Assembly (NCBI RefSeq): GCF_019039215.1
Contig: NZ_JAHNZZ010000004.1
Span: 144,525 to 208,524, forward strand
DNA: 64,000 nucleotides
Reading direction: 5' to 3'
Origin: Bacillus sp. FJAT-29790
GTDB taxonomy: Bacteria > Bacillota > Bacilli > Bacillales > Cytobacillaceae
This document shows, in pieces, positions 54,601 to 62,425 of this stretch; the first letter of the stretch is position 1, and each line of letters begins with the position of its first letter. The position numbers and the translations under genes were made by a program. The notes beneath the pieces were generated by a model, which was given only the letters and a program-made list of their open reading frames with translations, did not search any database and was not told the origin of the DNA.

Positions 54601-54809
54601 CAATTGCCATTGCAATTGGTGAGGGAGCTGAAGCGAACCAGCCTATGGCGGTTGTCGTCATATTTGGTTTAATTGCATCTACCGTGCTAACTCTTGTCTT
54701 TGTGCCAGTTATGTACGTATTTATTGATAATCTAGCCGTCAAAATGAAGCGGCTATTTACCCGAAAAAAATCAAAAGAGGTCATTACGGACGAGAGCTTC
54801 AGTGGGTAA
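51684..54809 (+). CDS. swrC: RND-family efflux transporter (AcrB/SwrC-like)
   Basis: This is a 1041-residue resistance-nodulation-division pump with 12 membrane spans in the usual 1+5+1+5 layout and two large extracellular loops. Key features are the start MKLIKGSINRPVGVIMIVVL, the porter region YPGAAPQEVEELISKPIEEA, and the second-half span ILGIILVYMVMAFQFESFTY. GLAIGIGLMIDNGIVIIENV (TM4) holds the proton-relay acidic residue. The start is TTG 51684 behind GAAGGAGGAA. It is about the length of Bacillus subtilis SwrC (YerP), which exports surfactin-like molecules and is repressed by the TetR protein YerO; the TetR gene here lies downstream in the same order of function. Substrate not known; the symbol gives the closest family. 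Confidence 0.9.
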   Translation: MKLIKGSINRPVGVIMIVVLALLVGVVALRNLAVDLYPKLDLPIAVIATSYPGAAPQEVEELISKPIEEAVGTIEGLDTIQSVSQPSSSLIIMQFDYGRDIAGILNDVREKLDRVTGRLPEDANSPMVMRIDPAAMPVQIISVTSTEHSLSDLQLIAENEIQPEFERAKGIASASLSGGVRREIRVDLDQGKLANFKLTGSQVVQALRGENRSVSAGTVERGGEDVQLRIDGEFTSVEDIKNTKISLVSGETIKVSDVAEVVDTFQEKTTISRVNGEDTLTLSIMKQSDANTISAAKEVQKVLDKLNKQFKERGVKLTMTVDTSTFISQSINSVVWNMIIGFGCAMVILQLFLQNVRATIVIGMTMPLSLLTAFILMYLTGETINTISMGGLAIGIGLMIDNGIVIIENVFKRKTEGMPIKEAALVGATELAPSVIAATLTTAAIFVPMLFINGIVAQMIRPLALTVVFAVTASLIGSLTLLPMLSSKLLGNVKETIEGEERKGLFNRLLNRLTENYVKLLKRALKFRKTVVAIVVVTALGSLLLIPIIGFQLSPDSDSGEMQIDITLKNGTQLAQTEETVREISDRLSSYEDIIDMTTITIGGSSGNMFGGASGSDKASFTIKLISASERDMSTKEFIGVVDSLLSDIAGAEIMVKENDRGMSSGSPIQIEITGEDLNVLGDLSQQVVWVFEGVEGTLNVKSSAAEGRPEVQVVVNRELASQYGLSYQNVMNDVSLAFNGQVATKYKEDGDEFDVKVSLPKESSQTIRDLETFVIRNNEGVLIPITAVAELKQVQGPTEINRKNRQRSVNVTSDVIGRNAVEVTKDIHAQLDQLTLPEGYEISTGGEMDDVMEQLTQLGIALILGIILVYMVMAFQFESFTYPFVIMFSIPTMIIGALVGLFVTNLSLTVPAFMGVIMLAAIVLNNGIILVDYTNILRRRGMERMEALIESGRSRLRPILMTSVTTVFTMIPIAIAIGEGAEANQPMAVVVIFGLIASTVLTLVFVPVMYVFIDNLAVKMKRLFTRKKSKEVITDESFSG

Positions 54810-54824
54810 AAACCTAATCGGTGT

Positions 54825-54950
54825 CTTTTTACGGTGTCAGGCACCATATGTGGACAAATTGCGATGTTTGTCTTTTTACGGTGTCAGGCACCATCCGTGG
54901 GCACCATATGTGGACAAATTGCGATGTTTGTCCGCTTGTGGTGGACATAA
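54825..54950. repeat. Dispersed GGTGTCAGGCACC repeat, two tandem units
   Basis: GGCACCATATGTGGACAAAT then TGCGATGTTTGTC occurs at 54840-54872 and again at 54900-54932. GGTGTCAGGCACC precedes or lies within each unit. The same element lies at 6776-6860 and inside the end of the TetR gene. Confidence 0.85.
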
Positions 54951-55096
54951 CGAATAGATAGAGTTATCGCTTCGGTGGGAGCAAACCGAAAACGAATAGG
55001 TGTTCATAGTGACATTAATTTCTTTTAAAAATCCAAAAGCAATAAACTCACAGAAATGTGCCTTTTCCTATGACCGGATTTTGGTTACCAACCGTT

Positions 55097-55155
55097 TAAG
55101 ATATCACAAATGAATCCGGTGTAGGGAAAGGTGTGATCTATCAATATTTTTAAAG
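55097..55155 (+). pseudogene. Remnant of a TetR-type helix-turn-helix
   Basis: The frame at 55103 reads ITNESGVGKGVIYQYF and then a stop at 55151. This matches the recognition segment of the intact regulator just downstream (KKACVGKGTIYEYF). It is a decayed duplicate or the leftover of a second TetR gene. Confidence 0.6.
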
Positions 55156-55179
55156 AAAACCGAGATAGGAGTTATAAAG

Positions 55180-55779
55180 TTGAATAATAAAGTAGATCGG
55201 AAGGATCTTATTTTGCGGGCAGCTTTACAACACTTTGTAGAAGAAGGCTACGACCGGGCAACCATACAAAACATTGCAAAGAAGGCCTGTGTTGGAAAAG
55301 GCACGATCTATGAATATTTTACGAGCAAGGAAGCCTTGTTTGGCGAAGTTGTTTTAACAGGCCTTACCTATATATTCGATGAATTGATGCAAGTCGTAAA
55401 AAGGCCGGGACCGATCTATAGCAAAGTGAAACGATTGTATGAAAAAAATGCACAGCTATTCCATTCTGAGTCTGAATTACGAGCGATCATGTTAAATGAC
55501 TTTGGCAAAATTCCGAAGCAGCTCCATTTGCAGCTGCAAACGATGCAGAAGGAGATGCAAATCCTAGTAGAAAGCAGCTTAAAAGAGGCAATTGATAATG
55601 GTGAACTGAGAAATATTCATCCAGGTATAGCCGCTTCTGTTGTGCTTAACGGACTAAAAGTCATTTACTTTTATCAACTGAGAGAGACAGAGACATATGA
55701 AGAAGTCATTGAACAGCAACTCAAAATTACCTTTAGCGGCTTAGCCGTGCCGGGCACTGTCCGTGGACAAATAAGTTGA
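55180..55779 (+). CDS. TetR/AcrR-family transcriptional repressor
   Basis: This 199-residue regulator has an N-terminal helix-turn-helix (about 8-55): RKDLILRAALQHFVEEGYDR, ATIQNIAKKACVGKGTIYEY and FTSKEALF. The C-terminal ligand domain (about 60-190) is helical. The start is TTG 55180 behind ATAGGAGTTATAAAG. The last residues (LAVPGTVRGQIS) come from the dispersed GGCACTGTCCGTGGACAAAT repeat, so the repeat has supplied the stop codon and altered the natural C terminus. By analogy with YerO-SwrC it probably represses the RND operon and itself, but no operator is proven. Confidence 0.9.
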   Translation: MNNKVDRKDLILRAALQHFVEEGYDRATIQNIAKKACVGKGTIYEYFTSKEALFGEVVLTGLTYIFDELMQVVKRPGPIYSKVKRLYEKNAQLFHSESELRAIMLNDFGKIPKQLHLQLQTMQKEMQILVESSLKEAIDNGELRNIHPGIAASVVLNGLKVIYFYQLRETETYEEVIEQQLKITFSGLAVPGTVRGQIS

Positions 55780-55808
55780 TTTGTGTATGGCTGGAGGACA
55801 ATTAAAGG

Positions 55809-55844
55809 AAGAGTTATCGCTTCAATGGCGGTAACTCTTTTTTT
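55809..55844 (+). terminator. Intrinsic terminator after the TetR gene
   Basis: GAAGAGTTATCGC, loop, GCGGTAACTCTTTTTTT. The same element precedes 36660. Confidence 0.8.
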
Positions 55845-55865
55845 AGTCCTATCATTTACCGTATA

Positions 55866-55905
55866 ATGGGAATTGTTTATCGTGGCTGGTGAGTTATGGA
55901 CACTG
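55866..55905. repeat. Dispersed repeat (TTATCGTG-CTGGT-AGTTATGGA)
   Basis: ATTGTTTATCGTGGCTGGTG then AGTTATGGACA matches 62182-62213. Both copies lie about 190-240 bp before surface-protein genes (56093 and 62426). Confidence 0.6.
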
Positions 55906-56092
55906 CCCGATCTGTCAAGGGCAAATATTGAAGTTCGGATAGATTAGACTATTAGTTAAATAGATAGATAAATTGAAATATGGGGATACGTGACAAGTTC
56001 CTTAATTACATTTGTAGGGTTGGTCCACTTAAAAAAGACCTAATCCAACCGATATAACAAATATATAATATTTTCCAATGGAGGTGTCCCAA

Positions 56093-57730
56093 ATGCCTAG
56101 AAATCTCACTTTTCTATTAGTCATGGCCATTTTTTTATTTTCAGGATTATATACAGCAAGCCCCGCTTCAGCTAATTCGACCATGCAAGGTTTTTTTGTG
56201 AAAGTGACATATGAAGACGATACAGCGGCCGAAAAAAGATTAAAGAGCATTACGATCAAGAATAGTCAGGGAAATGAAACCACGTTACCGATTGACGGAA
56301 ATGCAAAGCTTACGATCAACTCCCTTCCCACAACAATCAATGCATTCAAACAGGGAATGGAAGTCGAGGCAGATGTTTATTTACGTCGAGTAAAAGCACT
56401 TCGTGGCCAATCGGGGGAATCTCAGGGAGAGATTGATCACCGTGAAAAAATTGTAACGGGCACAATCAATCGGATCGATAAAAACGGGAAGTTCCTTTCC
56501 ATTTTACTTGATGATGGAGATTCGAAAACGTATTACTTGAATAATGAAACGGAGATCTTCAAAGGAACAACGCTCGTCGACCTTAGTACGATATATGAAG
56601 GGGACAGGGTCAAACTTCTATTCTCTGAATATGACACGAATTACATCCGTTCAATCGATGTCATTGTCCAAGGAGTAAAAATAGAATCACTCTATAAAGG
56701 AACGATCCACCGTATTGAACCGATCAATAACAAGCTAATTGTGAAGAATGAGCAAGTATTTCAAAACTGGATGTGGCAGCCAAATACTGATAAAAGTAAT
56801 AGCAGCTACAATTTTTCAAGGAAAGTGCCGATATATGTTGGAAATCAACAAATTAAACAAGATCGTCTCCGTTACTATGTCGATCATGATGTTTATTACG
56901 TGACAGTTAGCCAGTTTGGCGAAGAAGTAATAGAAAAAATGGTCGTCAAGCGAATGAATGAACGAACATTCTACGAACCTATGCATTCGGTTAGTATTCT
57001 TCAAAAATGGATTAAGCTAAAAGAAACAGGGTCCATTAACTATCATGATGGAACCATTCTTATTCGCAACGGCCGGCTAGTTGATTCAAATAGTTTACAA
57101 TCGAGCGGATCAGCTTTTGTTGTGACAGATGGGGTTCAAAAAAGTCAGTATGCAAATGTCGTTCACATTACGAATGACGGTTTCCAAAGTCCGAATTTAG
57201 CGAATCACACCATTTATTTCGGACGAATAAGTTCTACTGCGCCATATGAACTGCAACTAAGGAATGCTAAAGAATTATCGAATAATTATTGGAAAGACAC
57301 GAACGTATCGAAGCTTTATTTTAGTAATGATACGGTAGCTGTTAAAGATTCAAGAAACTCGGTGTTACGACTCATTGCTAGAGATGAAATGGAGGACCAA
57401 ATCGATCAATATGGTTATTTCTATGTCTCGAATCAAACAATCGTTGCCGCTCATCTTATTGGAAGGAGTACGCCTGAAGCAAATCTCGTTTCGGTCGGAA
57501 GAATTGACAAAATTGATCAGATTAACCCAGCCATCATTAGTATCCGTAATGTCAGCCAATGGCAAAAAGGTGTATGGATTGAAGCGGGGAAAATTTCAAG
57601 CATCAATATTGAGCAAGCTACGATCATTCGGGATGGTAAAGTTATTACTGTTGAGGAATTAAAAGGTGGGGAACGACTCTATCTCCTACATGAATCGAAA
57701 GTGAAGGGACGCATTCTTTTAGTCGATTAA
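56093..57730 (+). CDS. Secreted protein of unknown function, 545 aa
   Basis: I do not recognise a named family. A signal peptide (about 1-28, LYTASPASA) is clear. The body is made of repeated short beta modules of the form GTI(N/H)RIDKNGKFLSILLDDGD, with TYYLNNETEIFKG and later GTIHRIEPINNKLIVKNEQ. These resemble small OB- or SH3-like barrels. The start ATG 56093 has GGAGGTG at 56081-56087; the upstream ATG at 56078 precedes that ribosome site and is unlikely. It lacks SLH, sortase and lipobox signals. The next two genes encode SLH proteins, so the three may act together on the surface. Confidence 0.82.
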   Translation: MPRNLTFLLVMAIFLFSGLYTASPASANSTMQGFFVKVTYEDDTAAEKRLKSITIKNSQGNETTLPIDGNAKLTINSLPTTINAFKQGMEVEADVYLRRVKALRGQSGESQGEIDHREKIVTGTINRIDKNGKFLSILLDDGDSKTYYLNNETEIFKGTTLVDLSTIYEGDRVKLLFSEYDTNYIRSIDVIVQGVKIESLYKGTIHRIEPINNKLIVKNEQVFQNWMWQPNTDKSNSSYNFSRKVPIYVGNQQIKQDRLRYYVDHDVYYVTVSQFGEEVIEKMVVKRMNERTFYEPMHSVSILQKWIKLKETGSINYHDGTILIRNGRLVDSNSLQSSGSAFVVTDGVQKSQYANVVHITNDGFQSPNLANHTIYFGRISSTAPYELQLRNAKELSNNYWKDTNVSKLYFSNDTVAVKDSRNSVLRLIARDEMEDQIDQYGYFYVSNQTIVAAHLIGRSTPEANLVSVGRIDKIDQINPAIISIRNVSQWQKGVWIEAGKISSINIEQATIIRDGKVITVEELKGGERLYLLHESKVKGRILLVD

Positions 57731-57736
57731 TTTTTA

Positions 57737-57774
57737 AAAAAGGGCATGTAAGCAAATCGCCTACATGCCCTTTT
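57737..57774. terminator. Bidirectional intrinsic terminator
   Basis: AAAAAAGGGCATGTA, loop, TACATGCCCTTTT. It separates the first and second genes of the surface trio, so they are not fully co-transcribed unless it leaks. Confidence 0.9.
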
Positions 57775-57823
57775 CAACAGAGCATTTTGCTGAAAAAAAC
57801 TAGAAAAGGTGACTGCTAATAAT

Positions 57824-59245
57824 ATGGAAAAAACGGTAAAAAAACTCCTCTTTATCATTACGTTCCTATTTTCTCTAGCAATTTTTCCACCTATGATCGG
57901 TGCTAAACCACCTGATTATAATGGTGGGGTTTTAAACGAATATACGTATGAAGAATATTTCTTTTTATCAGGAGAGCCTGTTAAGTTTACTGGGAAAGCA
58001 ACAGTAACGGAGAAGGAAGCCAAGAATCAGATAACGACTACATACCGCTTTAATCTCCAAGATTCTAAGGGTGATAAGCTATCACGTAGTGTTGTGTATG
58101 TAACAGACCGCCAAGAGCGGGAGGACAAAGGGCAGACGACTTTCCAAACGTCGGTGAGAAGCTACTCAGAGAAAGTAACAGTGGGTAAAGACAATTATTC
58201 ATTAGATGATTTTCAATTTTCGCAAGGGACGATTAGTGATAACCGCCCTGCCTCGGATTACTATTCAGGGAATATCGTCGGCCGCAAGATTTATAAAAAG
58301 AATTCAAATGAACTCATTACAGTTCACATAAGTGGTCGAAATATGGGTTATAAAAATTTCTGGGGTGCAACAGAAACACAGTTTATAGATTATGAAATTG
58401 AATCCAATCAAGGAAAAGCCTTTATTACTAGCAAAGTATCAGACAGTAAGACAAAATCACTCCAATATGAACCACATGATCCCTCCTTATCTAGCTTTAT
58501 TGGGGGGCATGCTGTCATTAGCCGATCAAACATGATCGGGGAGTATACGTATAATATTCCTTATAGTAGAAGTAAAGAGGAAGGGACAGTCCACCTTTCT
58601 CAAGAAATGGTTCCAACCATTGACCGCTTAATCGTCCCTAAATTTCGTGACTTAGCGAACAATTGGGCAAAGGATGATATTGAACGTTTATATTCATTAG
58701 GAGTATTTGATGAATCAACGCAATTTTTCTCACCTAATACGCCGATGCTTCGATATCAATTTACCGTCGGTGTGTTAAAAGCCGTTAATATTCGGGTTAT
58801 GGAACAACAAGCGAACAAAAATGCACCTAGAAAAGCAATCTTTAGCGATTTAGATCCAAAGGATCGAGATTATTTATATATTGAGAGTGCGGTTGAGAAA
58901 GGAATTATCACTGGAACAACAAACGCAACATTTAAGCCAAATAGCCCAATTAGTAGAGTACAAGCAGTCGCCATTCTTGTGCGTGCGCTAGGAATGGAGG
59001 GACGTGCACCTAGTCCTAATTATCGAACAAATTTCGTTGATAACGATAAAATCGAAGACTGGGCAAAGGACAGTGTGTACGTCGCAGCAGAACTCGGACT
59101 AATTAAAGGGGATAATCAAAACCGATTTAATCCGAATCAGCCACTATCAAGGGCTCAAGCGTCTGCCCTTATTATCCGTTTTCTTGACTTCTTAGAAAAT
59201 GATTTAAAACAAAACTATCGGGATGACATGCTCTTTTTTAACTAG
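57824..59245 (+). CDS. Secreted protein with three C-terminal SLH domains, 473 aa
   Basis: Signal peptide about 1-28 (LAIFPPMIGA). The N-terminal domain (about 30-275) is a beta-rich region that I do not recognise, with YNGGVLNEYTYEEYFFLSGE and PVKFTGKATVTEKEAKNQIT. Three SLH domains (about 285-455) follow: FRDLANNWAKDDIERL, FSDLDPKDRDYLYIESAVEK with GIITGTTNATFKPNSPISRV, and a third with GLIKGDNQNRFNPNQPLSRA. The frame opens at GTG 57809, but AAAGGTGA would then overlap it, so ATG 57824 is chosen. The gene stands between an unknown secreted protein and a VWA-SLH protein; a joint surface function is inferred. Confidence 0.88.
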   Translation: MEKTVKKLLFIITFLFSLAIFPPMIGAKPPDYNGGVLNEYTYEEYFFLSGEPVKFTGKATVTEKEAKNQITTTYRFNLQDSKGDKLSRSVVYVTDRQEREDKGQTTFQTSVRSYSEKVTVGKDNYSLDDFQFSQGTISDNRPASDYYSGNIVGRKIYKKNSNELITVHISGRNMGYKNFWGATETQFIDYEIESNQGKAFITSKVSDSKTKSLQYEPHDPSLSSFIGGHAVISRSNMIGEYTYNIPYSRSKEEGTVHLSQEMVPTIDRLIVPKFRDLANNWAKDDIERLYSLGVFDESTQFFSPNTPMLRYQFTVGVLKAVNIRVMEQQANKNAPRKAIFSDLDPKDRDYLYIESAVEKGIITGTTNATFKPNSPISRVQAVAILVRALGMEGRAPSPNYRTNFVDNDKIEDWAKDSVYVAAELGLIKGDNQNRFNPNQPLSRAQASALIIRFLDFLENDLKQNYRDDMLFFN

Positions 59246-59466
59246 ACTTTGTTAAGCAATATTGTTGGTAGACGTACGGGATTGATTTACGAGAAACGGT
59301 TCTTGCCTTCGCTATGGAAAGTTTTTTTTAGGCTTACAGGATTATTTGTGCCGACGAAAACATTGGGATGTAGTGTATGTGGGGCAGGGGCTATCCTCGT
59401 GCCCCTCTGTCCCACCAATGGGAAGATGGACCTGTCCCTTTATCCCGCTGCGTGCCTCTAAAGAAA
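59245..59466. other. Gap with GGGGCAGGGGC...GCCCCTCTGTCCC repeat-like sequence
   Basis: The gap before the VWA gene has an inverted repeat GGGGC(A)...GCCCC near 59380-59407 and CCTGTCCC pieces similar to other intergenic repeats (near 32949 and 48815). An open frame reads through it into the next gene, but no ribosome site supports a start here. Confidence 0.4.
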
Positions 59467-59477
59467 GGATGAAAATA

Positions 59478-61820
59478 ATGAATGATTTTAGAAAAAGGGC
59501 GGTTTCTCTTTTCTTTATCCTGCTATGCATGATCTTGGCTCTTCCGGGAAAGGGCAGTGCAGCAAGCCCGTTTAAGGACGTGAATAATGAACACTGGGCC
59601 TATCCTGCGATTGAGTGGGCATATAATAAAGGATTAATAAAAGGATACCCTGATGGGACATTTGCACCGAATCGAACGTTAACAGAAGCCCAATTTGCGG
59701 CCATTCTAACGCGCTATGATTGTTCGAATACTTCTTCTCTACAGGCAGCGCCAGGTGAACATCATGCATCAGGCATTTATCGATATTTATTAAGCAAAAA
59801 TATTCCACTTAACGGCTATACGAACTTGAAAGCCCGTGACGAACCGATTACACGCGGGTTAGTTGCGCGGGTAATTGCTGCATTCGAAGGGTCCGATCTG
59901 AGTGAACCTTATGCTGTGCAAAATATGTATTTAAGAGACTTGTCGACGGGATCAACTGGCAAGAAGGATTACAAGGATTATCGTGCTGATCGCACGATGA
60001 CCCGGGCGGAAGCGGCCGTTTTTTATAACCGTCTTTCTAAGAATGGGAGTTGTTGGATGTCAGGGTTAGCGTCGAAAGCAGGGGGAAGAGATGACAACCG
60101 AATCGAGTTGCCACCGAATTTCTTTGGGGATGATGCGATGATCTTTCCTCCGCCGGAATTAAAGCCACAGCCAAAACCACCGATCATTTCAATACCTTAT
60201 GATTCGAGATTAGAGGATTTGGATATCGAGAAACCGTCACTCATTGCAAATGGTGTCGATTCTTCGTTCATCACTTTAATGTTGAAAGACTGTTACGGAG
60301 GATCGATTCCTGAAGAGAATTCTTTAACCTTTCAAGTAACTTCTAAAGCGGGGGAGCTTCATAGCGGCGATCCGAACGATCACTTTTATTATCAAGAATT
60401 CGATGAGAAGGAATATGAAAAAAACCCAAATGCCACCCTTTATAGCTCGAACTTTTCAACCGATGGGTCCAACTTAACGATAAAAGTAACGGCCCCCCGA
60501 TCGAAAAAGACTGTAACAGATACAATCTCTTTTCGAATAAATGATGAAACAAAGAATTCTGAAAATATGTCTTGCTATCAAAAGCCTGTCACCGTCCAGT
60601 TAGAATATGTTCCGCAAGCGGAGCTTCGAATCGAAACAACAAGGGAGAATAATATTTTACTAGCAGACGGCAGATCAACGATGACTGTGACAGCGAAGAT
60701 TGTACGTCCAGGTGGTCAAGTCATTTCGGATTTTAATGGGCGCGTTCTTTTTCGTTCGTCCAAAGGGGCTAATTTATCGACTCGAGAAGCATCTTTTTAT
60801 AATGGTGAGGCGAGTACAACTTTAACATCATTGTGGTCGACACAACTTGAGACAGATGAGATTCGAGCGGAAATTGTTCAGGTCGACTCGCGGTATAAAG
60901 ATGAAGTCGCATCGTTATTAAATAAAACGCATCGGTATCAAGTCGTTTATGATCCGGAAATTAATTTGAATAATAGTTGTCTACGAGGGGATATGGAAGT
61001 CGCATTTATTATTGACTCTTCCGGGAGTATGAAAAGAAGTGATCCGGAGCGTTTGCGTGTTTCAAAATCAAAAGAGTTTATGACGAATTTAAACGCCCCA
61101 AGTAATATTGCTGCTCACTTTGACTCTCGGGGTAATTTACTATACCCAACATCCGATTCAGTGTATTGGGTAAGACCAACCCTTGACTCGGTTCGACAAT
61201 CAGGCGGAACGAATATTGCACAAGGAATGGAAGTGGCATTTAATCAATACAGCAACAATTATCCGAAAATAGCCATCCTTTTAACCGATGGGAAATCAAA
61301 TGAACGTCAAGTCAAGCAAATGCTTCTGAGAGCACGAGCAGAACAAATCAAAATTTTCACGATCGGACTAGGAAGCAAAACGCAACTGAACGAAACGCTT
61401 TTACAGCAATTGGCTTATGAAACAGGCGGAGAATATTATCATGTGACCGAAAATATCCATATTGGTTCAGCATACCAGTCCATTCTTAACGAAGTTACAT
61501 GTGATATCCCAGCTCCAAGCTGCTCTTACTCAGACCAAATGTTTATTTCACCAACACTTGAATATACAAGTACAGACTTCTATATGAATACGTATATTAA
61601 CGAAAATTGTGGGGAAATCGCTCGGGTCCTTCTCCGTTTTCATTCATTTGATGGAAACATTGATTACGAGTTAGTCCACAGAGGGCAAAACTATTACGCT
61701 CTCAAAAAAAGCATGAACGAAATTTCCGAACTACTCCTGTATCAAGGAGGAACTTTCCTAGCCTATGACTTGAATGGCTATTTAGTCGGCCAAAAATCGG
61801 TCAGATCTACATCACGTTAA
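59478..61820 (+). CDS. SLH-anchored protein with von Willebrand factor A domain
   Basis: This 780-residue secreted protein begins at ATG 59478 with AAGAAAGG upstream; an in-frame ATG at 59469 is too close to it. Signal peptide about 1-30 (GKGSAA). Three SLH domains lie at about 30-190 (FKDVNNEHWAYPAIEWAYNK, GLIKGYPDGTFAPNRTLTEA, then two diverged). An invasin-like Ig domain is at about 380-480 (LRIETTRENNILLADGRSTM). The VWA domain is at about 508-680, with the metal-site motif Asp513-x-Ser-x-Ser (IIDSSGSM), GGTN and LTDGKSN. An unknown C-terminal tail follows. VWA domains bind proteins through a metal ion, so this is a likely wall-bound adhesive or scaffold protein. Confidence 0.9.
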   Translation: MNDFRKRAVSLFFILLCMILALPGKGSAASPFKDVNNEHWAYPAIEWAYNKGLIKGYPDGTFAPNRTLTEAQFAAILTRYDCSNTSSLQAAPGEHHASGIYRYLLSKNIPLNGYTNLKARDEPITRGLVARVIAAFEGSDLSEPYAVQNMYLRDLSTGSTGKKDYKDYRADRTMTRAEAAVFYNRLSKNGSCWMSGLASKAGGRDDNRIELPPNFFGDDAMIFPPPELKPQPKPPIISIPYDSRLEDLDIEKPSLIANGVDSSFITLMLKDCYGGSIPEENSLTFQVTSKAGELHSGDPNDHFYYQEFDEKEYEKNPNATLYSSNFSTDGSNLTIKVTAPRSKKTVTDTISFRINDETKNSENMSCYQKPVTVQLEYVPQAELRIETTRENNILLADGRSTMTVTAKIVRPGGQVISDFNGRVLFRSSKGANLSTREASFYNGEASTTLTSLWSTQLETDEIRAEIVQVDSRYKDEVASLLNKTHRYQVVYDPEINLNNSCLRGDMEVAFIIDSSGSMKRSDPERLRVSKSKEFMTNLNAPSNIAAHFDSRGNLLYPTSDSVYWVRPTLDSVRQSGGTNIAQGMEVAFNQYSNNYPKIAILLTDGKSNERQVKQMLLRARAEQIKIFTIGLGSKTQLNETLLQQLAYETGGEYYHVTENIHIGSAYQSILNEVTCDIPAPSCSYSDQMFISPTLEYTSTDFYMNTYINENCGEIARVLLRFHSFDGNIDYELVHRGQNYYALKKSMNEISELLLYQGGTFLAYDLNGYLVGQKSVRSTSR

Positions 61821-61849
61821 AATGTGAATAAGGAAAAAGCGGCCCCGTG

Positions 61850-62040
61850 AATAAATTGAAGTGGCCCCAAAAAGTTAGACACGGTTATTTCATCAGGCAG
61901 CTTGCCCAAAATGAGTTCGGTATTGTACCGGACTCATTTTAATTTTGCCTTCATCCGTTTATGGCCAATTTTTGATTTGATCGTTTATCCGCGAAATCCG
62001 TCATATATCCCCGATAATGTACGTTCATAGCTATGAGGTT
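61850..62040 (-). mobile_element. Remnant of an IS3-family insertion sequence
   Basis: On the minus strand the frame SPVQYRTHFGQAA followed by TGA (61893-61895) is the usual C-terminal end of IS3/IS150-type transposase B. A dyad (AAAATGAGTTCGGTA with TACCGGACTCATTTT) overlaps it. AAAAAGTTAGACACGG at 61869-61884 is the typical element end. The body upstream in the transposase sense is not recognisable. The rest of 61821-62425 holds no gene apart from the repeat at 62182-62213. Confidence 0.7.
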
Positions 62041-62181
62041 GCCCTTGATTATCTGCTGAATTGGTTATATTTATACCGAATATAAAATAAGAATTTTATA
62101 AAAATTATCATTAACAACCTACTCTTGTCATGGTACTAATCAATTGGAATATTCAAGGGGACACGAATTTTAAGGGGTTCC

Positions 62182-62213
62182 CATTTGCTTATCGTGTCTG
62201 GTAAGTTATGGAT
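62182..62213. repeat. Dispersed repeat, second copy
   Basis: ATTTGCTTATCGTGTCTGGT then AAGTTATGGA; see the copy at 55866-55905. Confidence 0.6.
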
Positions 62214-62425
62214 ACAACTATATTTTTATGGAAAAGGGTACTCTATTAACCCATTTTTGCTAAGGATCACCCATTAATACCATGTTTAACCGGTATGATT
62301 CTATAAACTTACTGTGTTAGTATATTTTTCATAGGTAAGCAAAAGCGATCGTAGATGCTGATTATTTACCTTAATGCTTTTTACTAAAGAATAGATTATT
62401 CGTATACATAGGGGGAACAATAATA

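Noticed and set aside
59346-59477. An upstream start for the VWA-SLH protein
   Set aside because: The extra 44 residues (beginning MCRRKHWDVV) would precede the signal peptide and come from repeat-like intergenic DNA; ATG 59478 has a proper ribosome site.
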